A stretch of 64,000 nt of DNA from Spinacia oleracea (Eukaryota; Streptophyta; Magnoliopsida; Caryophyllales; Amaranthaceae): positions 8,233,143 through 8,297,142 of the forward strand of contig NC_079491.1 in NCBI RefSeq assembly GCF_020520425.1, given 5' to 3'. The notes under the pieces were generated by a model. It made no database searches. It was not told the DNA's origin and saw nothing but the letters and a program-made list of their open reading frames with translations. Positions 12,837 through 23,910 of the stretch are shown here, piece by piece. How positions within the stretch are numbered: the first letter of the stretch is position 1; each line of letters begins with the position of its first letter. The position numbers and the translations under genes were made by a program.

Positions 12837-12850
12837 TGGTATCAAGAGCC
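12837..12850 (+). other. primer binding site of Copia element
   Basis: TGGTATCAAGAGCC directly abuts the 5' LTR. The usual initiator tRNA-Met site is TGGTATCAGAGC; this copy carries one extra A after TATCA, a variant seen in many plant Copia elements. Confidence 0.85.
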
Positions 12851-12969
12851 TAGGTTAAAAACCCTAGATATTTTTTTTCCGCACGAGTTTGAGAGAGTTT
12901 GAGAACAGCGAATTCCTTCGCTTGTTGAGTACTGCGTTCTGAGGAGTTACAAATCCCTAGGGCATAACA

Positions 12970-15900
12970 ATGGGTAATGACGAGGAGCCACCACAAAAGA
13001 CAATCGCCGCCGCCGTCGATCTGGACTACTATCTTGGGTCAGGTGACGGCCCCGGTATTGTCATCACCCCTGTAAAACTTCGAGGAGCGTCGAACTACGA
13101 TGAGTGGGCCAAAGCGGTTCGTCGCTCGATGATTTCAAAATTCAAATTTGGTTTTCTTGATGGGTCTGTGAAGGAGCCCATTACGGACGAGACGAAGATG
13201 AAACATTGGATTGCGGTCAATTCGATGGTGGTGTCTTGGATCACAAACACCATTGACGAGAGTTTGCGTTCGAATCTGGAGGACTTTGATATTGCTCACG
13301 AGTTGTGGAGTCATTTGAGGACGCGGTACTGCGTCGTGTCGGGCACCAGGGTCTGCCATATTAAGATGGCTCTAAGTGGTTGCAAGCAGGGCACGTCTGA
13401 GGGCGTCATGGAGTACTATGGCCGCTTGTCGAAGGTATGGAAGGAGTACGTACAGTATGCACGAGTTCCCAGGTGTGTATGTGCGGGTTGTACGTGTAAT
13501 ATAGCGAAGCAGGTGGGGGACATTCACGATGAAGATCGTCTGCACTATTTCCTAATCGGCCTGGATGATCACTATGAAGCCATTCGTGCACAACTGTTAG
13601 CACGATCGCCGTTGCCAGGACTCGACGAGGCGTACCAGACGGTTATGAATACCGAGACCATGCGCGCCAAGGCTGCGAGAGGTCCGGAGAGTGTCATGGC
13701 GTTCAAGGTCGAGACTAAGGCTCGGTCGAGGTCGGGTGATGTCAGTGGCAGATTTTGTGGTCATTGCAACCGTGAGGGTCATGAGGAAGAAACTTGTTAT
13801 CAGCTGATTGGATTTCCTGAATGGTGGGATGAGAAGAAACGAGGTGGACGAGGGCCTGGTCGAGGAGGCAGGACGTCGATTAGAGGAGGCAGAGTAGCTC
13901 GTGGGGCAGCGTCGTCGACCAGTGGTGTCGCTCGTGCCAATGCCGTGAGCAATGCCACAGGAGGGGCGACAACCACTGTGACGAGTGGAGAAGGATCGCA
14001 GGGTGCAGTGACGACAACCAATCATGAGCTTGTTGGGGTGACGAAGGAGCAAGTCCAGCAAATAGTTGACATCTTGTCACGACCTTCAAACAAGTTGCAA
14101 GGTAATCTTGATTTACGATGGATTGTTGACAGTGGGGCATCACGTCATGTGACGGGTGATATTTCAATCCTGAGAAATATCAAGACATCAAGAAATCAAC
14201 AGGTTGTGTTGCCGGACGGTCAACCTGCAAATTCAAACCAATATGGTTCGGTGGTCTTGGAGGATGGTTTCGTCCTCGATAATGTTCTATTTGTGCCTAA
14301 ATTGAACTGCAATTTAATTTCTGTAACTCAATTAAGTGACGAATTACATTGTGCTGCTCAATTTACTAACAAAATGTGTGTTCTTCAGGACCGCTCGACG
14401 AGGATGGTGATTGGCGTAGGTGATCGACAGGAAGGACTATATTTTTTCCGTGGGGCTCCAAAGGTTCGTGTGCTAGCAGTGGAGTATGTGGTCGACTTGT
14501 GGCATCAACGGATGGGGCATCCGTCGGAAAAAGTGTTGCAGTTACTTCCTCATGTGAGTCATAAGATTAGGAAGAATAAAACAATTTGTGATGTATGTCC
14601 GCGGGCGAGACAATGTAGGGAGAGTTTTCCAGTTAGTGTTAGTCGTGCTAGTCGCACATTTGAATTGGTTCATCTTGATTTATGGGGACCCTACAAGACT
14701 CCCTCGTCTTGTGGGGCAAAGTATTTTTTTACCATTGTTGACGATTATTCTAGAGGTGTGTGGATTTATTTACTGAGTAATAAAATGGAAGTTGCATCGA
14801 CATTTCTTAATTTTGTTGCCATGATTAAGTGTCAGTTTAATAGATCCCTTCGAGTAGTACGCAGTGATAATGGTACTGAATTCAATTGCTTACAAAATTA
14901 TTTTCGTCAACATGGGATTCTGTTTGAGTCGTCGTGTGTTGGGACGCCTCAACAAAATGGGAGAGTCGAGAGAAAACACCAACATATTTTGAATGTTGGG
15001 AGGGCGTTACGTTTTCAAGGAAATCTTCCAATAAAATTTTGGGGGGAATGTATTTTGGCCGCCTGTTACTTGATAAACCGTACACCTACCCCGATCCTTG
15101 ACAATAAAACACCTTATGAGATGTTGTTTGGTAAACCACCATCGTATGTGCCTATCCGTGTGTTTGGGTGTCTGTGTTATGCATATAATCTCCGGTGTAA
15201 AGGGGATAAGTTTGAGTCTCGGAGTCGCCGATGTGTGTTTTTGGGTTATCCGTTTGGCAGGAAGGGATGGCAACTTTATGATCTAGAGACACATGAGTTC
15301 TTCGTCTCACGGGATGTCAAGTTTCATGAAGGGACGTTTCCTTTTGTAGATAAATCGGATGTGTTGCCACTGGTGCATGATGGTCATGGGGGGCTTGACC
15401 ATTGGAGTTTGGATGAGAGTGGGACTACGGGTCCTGAGACCGTGTCGTCGCCTGCAGGTGATACTGCTGGGGTGTCGTCGCCTACAGGTGATACTGAGGG
15501 AGTGTTGTCGCATCCGGGAGCTGATGAGGGGGTGTCATTGACCAGTGGCGACGACAGGGGAGTGTCGTCGCCTGTGAGGGAGGAACAACAACATGAAACA
15601 CCTAGTCGAGTGGATTCAGACGTCGTCTCCTCACAGACAGGTGTAGAGGAGACGACGGGTAGTGACGAGAGTGAGACAAGGCAGTGTGTGGAGGATACGG
15701 AGTTAGGAAGGGGGAAGCGTGCGAAGTTTCCGTCGTCAAAGCTGAAAGACTGTGTGATACATACAATACGGGAAAAATATAGTACTTCCGACAAAACACC
15801 TACGGCGTCATCACTCTCAGGTACTCCTTATCCTATCACATATTTTGTTAATTATGAGCGTTTTTCGTCAAAGCACAGGCATTATATAGCAGCATTGCAA

Positions 15901-17445
15901 GAAGGGCAAGTTCCTAAGAGTTTTAAACAAGCGATGCAGCATGAGGGGTGGCGTCAGGCAATGGCTGCTGAAATCGACGCGTTGGAGGAACAAGGGACAT
16001 GGACGTTGGAAGATTTACCGGAAGGGAAGAAAGCACTGGGGAGTAAATGGGTGTATACTGAGAAGCGTGATGAGGATGGGAATTTGTTGAGACTGAAGGC
16101 TCGATTGGTATGTTTAGGGAATCATCAGGAGGAAGGGTTGGATTATAATGAGACATTTGCTCCCGTCGCGAAGATGGCGACAGTTCGAACTTTCCTAGCT
16201 GTCGCAGCTGTCAAACAGTGGGACGTGCATCAGATGGACGTCCACAATGCGTTCTTGCACGGTGACTTGGAGGAAGAGATCTATATGAAGATTCCTCCTG
16301 GATTCCAGAAGAATCACTTTGACAAAGTGTGTCGAATGAGAAAGTCGTTGTATGGGTTGAAACAAGCACCTAGATGTTGGTTCCAGAAGTTGTCGACGGC
16401 ATTGACGCACTATGGATTTCGACAGTCGCTGTCCGATTATTCGCTCTTTACTCTGTCTAAAGGTACGTTGCAGCTGAGTGTGCTCATTTATGTGGACGAC
16501 ATGATTATCGCAGGCAATAACAAGTGTGCGCTTGAGAGTTTTAAGGCATACTTGAAGGAGTGTTTTAAAATGAAAGACCTCGGGGCTCTGAAGTACTTCC
16601 TTGGGTTAGAGGTGGCACGAAGTAGTCAAGGGTTCTATGTATGTCAGAGAAAATATGCCCTCGACATCATCTCAGAGGCCGGATTGTTGGGAGCAAAGCC
16701 TGTGGACTTTCCCATGGAACAGAATCATAGGTTGGCATTGGCAGACGGGCCAGACCTGTTGGACGGTGAGCAGTATAGGCGTCTGATCGGACGTCTGGTT
16801 TATTTGGCTGTCACGCGACCAGACGTTGCCTACTCTGTACATGTCCTATCTCAATTTATGCAAGCACCAAAGGAGGCACATTGGGAAGCAGCTTTGCGAG
16901 TAGTGAGATATTTGAAGAAGTGTCCGGGTCAAGGTATACTACTTCGGTCGGACAGTGCGTTGCAGTTGGAGGGGTGGTGCGACTCGGATTGGGCAGGGTG
17001 TCCAATGACGCGTCGGTCGGTGACTGGATGGTTTGTGTCACTTGGTATGTCGCCAGTTTCTTGGAAGACCAAGAAACAGCATACTGTTTCTCGGTCGTCT
17101 GCTGAGGCAGAATATCGATCGATGGCAGCTCTGACGTGTGAGTTGAAGTGGTTGAAACAACTACTACGCGACTTGGGGGTGACACACGACCAAGGCATGA
17201 GGATGTATTGCGACAGTCAGTCTGCGTTGCATATTGCACAGAATCCGGTGTTCCATGAAAGGACAAAACACATCGAGTCAGATTGTCATTTCATTCGAGA
17301 TGCAATCAAGGAAGGGATCATTAGTCCGTCGTACGTGTCGACGAAGGTTCAGTTAGCAGATATCTTCACCAAAGCGTTGGGGAAGGCGCAATTCGAGTTT
17401 TTTTTGAACAAGATGGGCATTCGAGATCTACATGCTCCACCTTGA
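12970..17445 (+). CDS. Copia gag-pol polyprotein
   Basis: 1491 residues without stop or frameshift. In order: gag (LRGASNYDEWAKAVRRSM near residues 37-54); a zinc knuckle CGHCNREGHEEETC from C263; aspartic protease WIVDSGASRHVTG with D387; integrase with the HHCC region (LWHQRMGHPS, CDVCPRARQC) and catalytic D570 (HLDLWGP), D633 (RSDNGTEF) and E667 (PQQNGRVERKH); a Gly/Ser/Val-rich spacer; reverse transcriptase with YVDD at 1174-1177; and RNase H (CDSDWAGC, SSAEAEYRSM, HERTKHIESDCH). The protein is cleaved by its own protease and drives replication of the element through a cDNA intermediate. All expected catalytic residues are present, so the copy could be autonomous. ATG 12970 lies 133 bp after the 5' LTR. 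Confidence 0.97.
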   Translation: MGNDEEPPQKTIAAAVDLDYYLGSGDGPGIVITPVKLRGASNYDEWAKAVRRSMISKFKFGFLDGSVKEPITDETKMKHWIAVNSMVVSWITNTIDESLRSNLEDFDIAHELWSHLRTRYCVVSGTRVCHIKMALSGCKQGTSEGVMEYYGRLSKVWKEYVQYARVPRCVCAGCTCNIAKQVGDIHDEDRLHYFLIGLDDHYEAIRAQLLARSPLPGLDEAYQTVMNTETMRAKAARGPESVMAFKVETKARSRSGDVSGRFCGHCNREGHEEETCYQLIGFPEWWDEKKRGGRGPGRGGRTSIRGGRVARGAASSTSGVARANAVSNATGGATTTVTSGEGSQGAVTTTNHELVGVTKEQVQQIVDILSRPSNKLQGNLDLRWIVDSGASRHVTGDISILRNIKTSRNQQVVLPDGQPANSNQYGSVVLEDGFVLDNVLFVPKLNCNLISVTQLSDELHCAAQFTNKMCVLQDRSTRMVIGVGDRQEGLYFFRGAPKVRVLAVEYVVDLWHQRMGHPSEKVLQLLPHVSHKIRKNKTICDVCPRARQCRESFPVSVSRASRTFELVHLDLWGPYKTPSSCGAKYFFTIVDDYSRGVWIYLLSNKMEVASTFLNFVAMIKCQFNRSLRVVRSDNGTEFNCLQNYFRQHGILFESSCVGTPQQNGRVERKHQHILNVGRALRFQGNLPIKFWGECILAACYLINRTPTPILDNKTPYEMLFGKPPSYVPIRVFGCLCYAYNLRCKGDKFESRSRRCVFLGYPFGRKGWQLYDLETHEFFVSRDVKFHEGTFPFVDKSDVLPLVHDGHGGLDHWSLDESGTTGPETVSSPAGDTAGVSSPTGDTEGVLSHPGADEGVSLTSGDDRGVSSPVREEQQHETPSRVDSDVVSSQTGVEETTGSDESETRQCVEDTELGRGKRAKFPSSKLKDCVIHTIREKYSTSDKTPTASSLSGTPYPITYFVNYERFSSKHRHYIAALQEGQVPKSFKQAMQHEGWRQAMAAEIDALEEQGTWTLEDLPEGKKALGSKWVYTEKRDEDGNLLRLKARLVCLGNHQEEGLDYNETFAPVAKMATVRTFLAVAAVKQWDVHQMDVHNAFLHGDLEEEIYMKIPPGFQKNHFDKVCRMRKSLYGLKQAPRCWFQKLSTALTHYGFRQSLSDYSLFTLSKGTLQLSVLIYVDDMIIAGNNKCALESFKAYLKECFKMKDLGALKYFLGLEVARSSQGFYVCQRKYALDIISEAGLLGAKPVDFPMEQNHRLALADGPDLLDGEQYRRLIGRLVYLAVTRPDVAYSVHVLSQFMQAPKEAHWEAALRVVRYLKKCPGQGILLRSDSALQLEGWCDSDWAGCPMTRRSVTGWFVSLGMSPVSWKTKKQHTVSRSSAEAEYRSMAALTCELKWLKQLLRDLGVTHDQGMRMYCDSQSALHIAQNPVFHERTKHIESDCHFIRDAIKEGIISPSYVSTKVQLADIFTKALGKAQFEFFLNKMGIRDLHAPP

Positions 17446-17452
17446 GGGGGGA
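17444..17452 (+). other. polypurine tract of Copia element
   Basis: GAGGGGGGA immediately before the 3' LTR and overlapping the gag-pol stop codon by two bases. This is the expected plus-strand primer position. Confidence 0.85.
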
Positions 17453-17614
17453 TGTTAAGATATGTTAAGATATTAGATATTATTCTGTGAATATTCTGTA
17501 GAGTCCTAACTATGGTAAGTTACTTAATGTGTACCTAGGGTTTAGGTAACTGGGTTGTACTATATATACGTGTGTTATTAATGAGAATAATACGAGATTA
17601 CACAATATTTGACA
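17453..17614 (+). repeat. 3' LTR of Copia element
   Basis: 162 bp, same sequence as the 5' LTR by direct comparison, followed at once by the target duplication GTAAT. Confidence 0.95.
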
Positions 17615-17704
17615 GTAATGATAGTAATGAAATTTATATTTAAATTTGAAATTGACGTATATGTTTGTGATCATTGAAACTTAACCCTATTCAGTTTAGG
17701 GGTG

Positions 17705-18036
17705 ATGATAAAGGTCGTAAATTGCGACAACATTTAGTTGTCGCAATCTTACGTGTTGGAGTTTAATTGGTACATGTATGCGCCATGTAGGCTATGCGTC
17801 ATCATGATATTTTTACTATCAATGCAATATATTTACTATGAAATTATGTAAATACGGTAATCAATATAAAGAAGGAAACAAATTAGAATATTAAGATTTT
17901 CCTACCTTTTTTTGAAACATGTATAATAGAATATATTAGTTAAATATTTTAATTTCCTATTTAAATCGCGACACATAAGCATGCCATGTCATCATTGTAA
18001 CACGGGTTAAAGGTCGCATGTTGCGACCTTTATCAT
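17705..18036. mobile_element. MITE with ATGATAAAGGTCG ends
   Basis: Left end ATGATAAAGGTCGTAAATTG and right end reading inward ATGATAAAGGTCGCAACATG form inverted termini of about 20 bp; 332 bp, AT-rich, non-coding. A second palindromic TTGCGACAAC...GTTGTCGCAA motif follows the left end. No target duplication could be fixed, so the superfamily is open. Confidence 0.65.
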
Positions 18037-18412
18037 TTTCGTTCAGATTATACACACGAAAAGCATGATCGATCTACATTGAAAACAATAAACGATTCGA
18101 TCATATTTTAAAAAATAACAATTAATTAAAAGGAATTATATTTTGAATCCGATGTAGTATAAGTACGTGTATGTTGTAATTGCATAACATGATTAACATC
18201 AACATTATAGTAAATTGATTGATTTATAGAAAGAAAGAGTGGTGGTATTACCCACAGATTTGAAGCCAGGCGTTTTTATGTCTCCTCGAAGACATGATGT
18301 GATGTAAGAGGCGTGTATTATACTTAATCATCAATTAATCATAGTAATTAGTGCATCATTTTCTGAGTTAGCTATACTTATTAAATAGCTATACTTATAA
18401 TAAGACTCGAAC

Positions 18413-19049
18413 TAGGGTGTGCACATACGGGTTCGGTTACCCGTTAGAAATTTATTTCGGGTACCCATTAGTTTCAGTTTTCAAGAATGCCGACCCTAAA
18501 CCGTATCCACAAGTATCGGTACCCGCTTTTTCGAATATCGGGTTTTTTCGGTCGGTTCGGTCGAGTAATAGTTCACATTATTTTGTTAGAACTTCCTGTG
18601 AAAACTGTAATCATGTAGAGTTGTTGAAGATAAAAAAAACCACCTATAAACATGTTTATGAACTCTAAATATCTGATTCATACGACACAAAGGTTAACAA
18701 AATAAGAACAAAATAATACAGAAAGTTAGCAACGTAGCAACTAGAGCAAAATTATCCAGCTTTAATAGATCACCATATGCATAATCCAACATCAACAAGA
18801 CCATTAATTAATTTCCAACATTCTTAACAACAAGAACAATACACCAATCCAACGAACATCATGTTAATTTCGGTCGGTTAGGTTAGCCGTTTTTCGGGTC
18901 GGTTACCCGCATTTTCGGTTCGGATTTTTTTAAAATGCAAAAACCCCAACCCTAACACTATTATTTCGGTTCGATTTTCCACTTTTTCGGATCGGTTTTT
19001 TCGATTTTCGGGTTCGATTTCGGTTTTCCGGATTTTTTACACAGCCCTA
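18413..19049. mobile_element. non-autonomous hAT-type element, 637 bp
   Basis: Ends TAGGGTGTGCA and (inward from the right) TAGGGCTGTGTA; flanks ACTCGAAC (18405-18412) and ACTTGAAC (19050-19057) form an 8-bp target duplication with one mismatch. Subterminal regions are arrays of TTCGGTTACCCG and TTTTTCGG words; the core is AT-rich and non-coding. Confidence 0.82.
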
Positions 19050-21009
19050 ACTTGAACACAATAATGTCGACTAGTTGAAGGTAGATATTTATGTAAATTG
19101 AAGTTATTGTGATTGAAATTAATGTTTTGACAAATTTAATGCGAAGTACGTGGTATGGTACGTAACTACGTATGCAGTATGAATCTTGTTAAAGTACAAT
19201 AAATCTTGCAAGTCTTGATACCAAAGATATTAGATATCGATATGAAAGTAACAGATTTTAATTTGGCTACGATCAGAATTTCCTAACAACTTGGTACGAA
19301 GTCCTAACTCCCAAGGTGTTTGCAAAAGGTATAATAAAATTAGAATTTATTCATCTTAATAGAATAGAAAATGACATATAACGAAAAGTGGATGAATAAA
19401 AAGTAACATACTAACATTATGAGGGACTTGATTGTGTGTATTTAATTTTAGAGTTGCCTTATTTCATTGCTATAGAAAAGGAAATAGATCTATCAATCAT
19501 TCAATTGGCTTATTTGAAAACTCAAGTTTGAAATGTGGATCCAAATTTCACGACTTCAGTTTGTTTTATGCTATAAAAAATTTGTTTGTCAGACAACCAC
19601 CGGTGGAAATGTGTTCATCCGTTGGTCTTTTAACCCTATTTACGACGCAACTGGCAGCGACACAAATGACTTTAGCAACAAATTCCATCACTTTTGCAAA
19701 TTCAGCGTCGCAAATGAACACTTTTCAACTAGTGAACCAGACGACTTCCAAATTCCACAACTGCATCGGGGAATGCATCTTCTTGATGGCCTGGTTAGGC
19801 CTGGCCCCCTGGACGAAAATTTCCGCAGAGTATTTTTAATTCTGATTCCCCCTAAAATTTTAATATAATTGTATAAATTATATACCATTTTACTTAATTT
19901 TTCTATCAGCCACCCGTAAAACTATTTAATACCCATTACCCGCCAGTCCGCCACTCCTATGGAGTACATGAAAACATCGTAGGAGCGGCTTGCCACGTTT
20001 GATTTTACTTATTATTCGTTCCTTAGACAATACGTCAATATTTTGTACTCATAGAATTTGAATTTAGTTTAGTGGTTTTATACGATGAAGACACACGAGT
20101 CGAGTAGGAGTAAGACAGTGCATGGATTTGAATAATTCTAAGTACAAATCAGATCCGCCATCATCATCGTTCACAAATACTCCACTCTCGACGCTCCCTC
20201 CTTTTGTCATCGTTTTAATTTGAAAATTGCGACCATCTTCTAGGCCCCAATATATGAAAAAAAAATAAAAAAAATATGCAAATGATGTTTTTAGTGAATT
20301 AGGTACGAAAAGAGGGGGCGCACGTGCCGGGTCGCATAGGTCCACGTGTTGGGCCCCTCGTGTTCCGCGGGCCGTGTCTAGAACAATCATAGTCATGTCA
20401 TATCGGGTTGCTCATAAATGATACTCATGCACAACCCATCCCACGTACCGTATTAAAAAGATTTTCTTACTAAATTAGAGATTTTTTTTGTTATTTGCAT
20501 AAAAATAAGCTTGCCGACTTTAGACAAATTAATTTGTTTTTTAGGGAATATATTTAAATAAAATAAGATAATTAAACATAACAAAGCCTAACAAATAACA
20601 ATGCATATTGGCATATTATATTGCATTTGAAATTAATTAATCAAGTTTTTGAAAATTGAAAGAACAAGATGGATCCAATGTCACAATGTGAGAGAATTGT
20701 GATATTCCTATGTAGACATACACTTCCTTTGTTTCTCAATTATTTACAATAAATTTTTCAGATACTTTGTAAAAAATAATTAGGCTTATCATGTTCTACC
20801 TTTAAAGCAGATGTGCAATAGTTCGGATTACAGTTGTTAATTTTTCCTAGAATATTAATTTCACATTGTTTTTTTAAATCAGTACACGGCAAATCTTATA
20901 TGGAAAGTTGGAAACCCATACCTCATAAAGTAATCTTATATTGAAAGTTTGAAACCCATACCTCATAAAGTAATAATAGAGTCGAGTTTTTCATTCGGGG
21001 TTGTTCAGA
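19050..21009. other. intergenic, no recognised gene
   Basis: AT-rich with two exceptions. A GC-richer block at about 19590-19830 can be read open in two frames (for example 111 residues at 19533-19868), but I recognise no domain and codon use does not favour either frame. Another at 20280-20390 has GGCACGTG/GGCCCG words like the degenerate elements elsewhere. I do not call a gene. Confidence 0.5.
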
Positions 21010-21013
21010 TTGA

Positions 21014-21123
21014 GAGAAAGTATTTTCGGATATCTGATATGTGCTTGCAAATGCATATCATAGCAAAAGACAAAGTAGGAAAAAAGACAAAAAAGAAAAT
21101 GGTACTTTTTTTTGCCAGAATGA
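21014..21123. mobile_element. left half of a GAAAGTATTTTCGGATATC MITE
   Basis: GAGAGAAAGTATTTTCGGAT followed by ATCTGATATGTGCTTGCAAATG matches the left end of the complete 48513-48727 element closely. A Stowaway MITE begins at 21126 and the right half of this element is not found beyond it, so this copy is truncated. Confidence 0.65.
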
Positions 21124-21125
21124 TA

Positions 21126-21482
21126 CTCCCTCTGTCTCTTTTTTTTTTTTTTACGTTTGACATTTTTCACGCGTTTTAACGATTAATTAATTTGCATCGA
21201 GATTCCTCTATTTTTTTATTTAAACAAGATAAATTACGTTTATTTATAATGTTTTCACTTTTATCAAAATTCTGATATTGGAAAATGAGAAAAAATTTAA
21301 TGTTCCAAGGGAAAAGTGTGAGAGATTAAATGATCCAATGAATTTAATTGGTTAAATTAATAATTGGACACAAATTTTGATAGAATATTAAGTCATTTAT
21401 GTGATAATATAAAAGGAAATGTAAAGAACATTTTGAAATACCCAAAAAGGAAAACGTAAAGAACAAAAAGAGACGGAGGGAG
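21126..21482. mobile_element. Stowaway-type MITE
   Basis: Ends CTCCCTCTGTCTCT and AGAGACGGAGGGAG, flanked by TA on both sides; 357 bp, AT-rich interior with no ORF. Confidence 0.9.
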
Positions 21483-21729
21483 TACTTTTTTAATACTATG
21501 AACTATCAATTTGGCCCGTGCAATACACGAGATCATTTTATAAAGTGTTAAAATAATTTACATTGCCCGACATACGACAACTTTTAGGTATTATGAACTT
21601 TTAAATTATTTATGTAAATTCGTAAATTTTGTTTATTACTTTCACCCGTAAAACTGTTAAATAAATAACATTTAAGGTTATTACTAAATTGATCTAACTA
21701 ATATTTAAAGGAAACAATCAACAACTTCG

Positions 21730-21921
21730 TCCTCTAGATTTTTAATAAAACTCTACATGGTAGAGTTGTATATAAACCGTACATTTTAAAATCAATGGCT
21801 CATATTGATGAGAAAAAATAAGGGGAGTTTTGGAAAGATAATATATGAACCATTGATTTTTTATTCAATGGTTGATATCCTCAAACTCTACCTTGTAAAG
21901 TTATTTTAAAACTCTAGAGGA
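21730..21921. mobile_element. MITE-like element with TCCTCTAGA ends
   Basis: TCCTCTAGATTTTTAATAAA, ACTCTACATGGTAGAGTT at the left and their imperfect reverse complements at the right give inverted ends of about 45 bp around a short core that is itself partly palindromic (CAATGG...CCATTG). Target duplication not identified. Confidence 0.55.
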
Positions 21922-22347
21922 TCCAAAACCATATAATATCTATGACAAAATAAATGATTATTAAAATAATCATAAACATTGACGAAAATTGAGATTTGGT
22001 CATAGAAAATTAAAGAAGATAGATGTGATGTGACACATAACATAAAACCCACACACACCTCGAGAAAATGTATGATGATAATTTTTTTTGTGTGGAAAAT
22101 GAAGATTATATAGAGTTGATGGTGTGGTGATATAATGAAATGGTTGGTAGTTCAATTTATTTATAAGGAGTGCAAGGAAGATGATAGGTGATGGTTTATT
22201 TTGATGAGATATTTAGTTTTCTCTTTTTTTGTAGTTAAGAATTTAAAAAGACTATTAACTTATACAAAGTAAATATTAATGTTTATTGTTTATTGTTATT
22301 GTTATGGAATATTAGTTGATTAATATAATTTAAGTTAGTTTCTAGGA

Positions 22348-22986
22348 GTTAAGGCAACGTTTAGGGTCTAAGTTTTTAGTTTTTTCACCTTTTGGGGTCT
22401 AAGTTTTTTTTCTTTCACCTTTTGGGGTCTAGCTTTTGTTTTCAAGTTAACCCTTAACTCATACTTCAAATAAAAACTATAAAATTTTATTTTAATTGAC
22501 AAAAAAGTCAAATACTAAATATAATATTTAGAACACAATTTAACAGTCAATTCTCCTCAAAAGAGAAATAAAAATATAAAGAAAATTTCTCTCTATAATA
22601 ATTGCTCTTCTCTCACTCTATTGCTTACCTCTTTCCTTGTCGGAAATTTAGGAGCTCTCCTAATCAGGGTTTTCACGTCGTGAAGTATTTTTGTCTGCGA
22701 GTACTGTTTTTTTCGTGAATTTCCTTGTTCGAATTAGGTTATATTTTTGTGTATTATCTATTTCAATTCGTATTATATTATATTCATTACTTTATTGCTA
22801 ATAACAAAAAAAATTCCAGATAATGCATTAACAATATTCATATAAATTTAGTGAAGATTTTATTTAGTTTGGAGGCTATTCATACAATCAAAAAATTCCA
22901 ATAGAAAAAAGTGAAATAGTTTTTAATCATAATTTTAAACAATATATTTTTTTCTTTTTACTTTTGTATATTTTAGTCAAACATAT
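22348..22986 (+). repeat. long repeat arm A (inverted relative of 26863-27552)
   Basis: Begins GTTAAGGCAACGTTTAGGGT and contains two copies of the CACCTTTTGGGGTCTAAG unit, then AATTTAGGAGCTCTCCTAAT (self-complementary core) and runs to GTCAAACATATGA. Over almost all its length it is the close reverse complement of 26863-27552. Non-coding; likely a transposon arm of uncertain class. Confidence 0.8.
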
Positions 22987-23187
22987 GAATGAACAATATT
23001 AATCCAAAAAAAAATTGGACAAGATATAATGGGTTTACGTTTTTAGTCAAGTATCTATATTTTTAAGTGTCAACTAGTTAAATTTGGCTGGAAAATACAT
23101 ACTATATGCACCCAAGCGGTGAAAAAAAGAAAGTTGAAACCCAAGCGGTGATCGAAAAACTTAATAACTTAGATCTCATGTGCTTTC

Positions 23188-23575
23188 TTAACTTCGAAAA
23201 AAAATACTCGCCGGAAAAGAATTCGCGACGTGAAAACTTTGATAAGGAGAGCTCCTAAATTTCGACAGGGGAAGAGGTACAATGGAGTGCGAGAAGAACA
23301 ATTTTTTAGAGAGTTTTTTTCTTTATATTTTCATTTCATTTTTGAGGGGAATTGACTGTTAAATTGTGATTTAAAAATATATTTAGTATTCACTGTGTTT
23401 TTGCCATTAGACTATATTTTTATACTTATTTATTTGAAGTATGGTTAAAGATGAGTTAAGAGCGAGATAAATTATTTGAAAACTGAACCTAGACCCAAAA
23501 AGGTGAAAGAAAAAAACTTAGACCCCAATAGGTGAAAAAACTAAAAACTTAGACCTCAAATGTTTCCTTAACTCA
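23188..23575 (-). repeat. diverged repeat arm B of the same family
   Basis: Same family as 22348-22986, in inverse orientation, with GACGTGAAAACTTTGATAAGG, GGAGCTCCTAAATTTCGACA and terminal ACTTAGACC units ending at TTTCCTTAACTC. More diverged than the other two copies. Between 23105 and 23185 lies a still older end of the same type. Confidence 0.7.
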
Positions 23576-23652
23576 GAATAAACAACTTAAAAGACACATA
23601 ACAAAAATATACAAATAAATAATCATAACTTAATGAGCTAACCTAAATTATA

Positions 23653-23908
23653 CTTCCTCCGTTCTTATTTACATGACACAATTGGATTTATGACACTATT
23701 CACACAAGCTCATTTGACTTCACTTTGTGATTTATATTTAAGAACAACATAGTCGTGTGGGTCTTATTAGATCCGTCTCAATAAATATTTTTTATATATC
23801 AACTTTTTATAATTTTTTCTTATCCATAATTAGAGATATTGACGTTTGAAATCATGCATTGGCAAACGTGCCTAAATAATTGTGTCATTTAAAAAAGAAC
23901 AGAGGAAG
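23653..23908. mobile_element. Stowaway-type MITE (family with 45744 copy)
   Basis: Ends CTTCCTCCGTTCTTATTTAC and AAAAAAGAACAGAGGAAG, flanked by TA; 256 bp. The copy at 45744-46001 has the same ends, interior words (ATGACACAATTG, AACATAGTCGTGTGG) and orientation. Confidence 0.9.
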
Positions 23909-23910
23909 TA

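Larger units (their letters stand above)
12675..17614 (+). mobile_element. complete, apparently young Copia LTR retrotransposon
   Basis: 4940 bp. Two 162-bp LTRs (12675-12836, 17453-17614) that I find identical by direct reading, each starting TGTTA and ending TGACA. A 5-bp target duplication GTAAT flanks it (12670-12674, 17615-17619). A tRNA-Met-like primer site follows the 5' LTR and a purine tract precedes the 3' LTR. Between them is one uninterrupted gag-pol ORF with integrase before reverse transcriptase, the Copia order. Small size and very short LTRs resemble the Ale/Retrofit lineage, a guess from size only. Identical LTRs, intact ORF and clean target duplication point to very recent insertion. 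Confidence 0.97.

Noticed and set aside
13135-17266. Many antisense and shifted open frames within 13.1-17.3 kb (up to 154 codons)
   Set aside because: All are shadows of the Copia gag-pol frame; none has an independent domain.
18413-19049. Direct relation of the 18413 element to the GGATCC MITE family
   Set aside because: Only the terminal TAGG signature and the 8-bp target duplication are shared; interiors and subterminal words differ, so they are separate families.
19533-19868. 111-codon open frame as a gene
   Set aside because: Two overlapping frames are equally open, no domain is recognisable and there is no gene structure around it.
20064-20396. 110-codon minus-strand frame
   Set aside because: Mixed composition from a degenerate GGCACG/GGCCCG repeat and AT-rich DNA; no family similarity seen.
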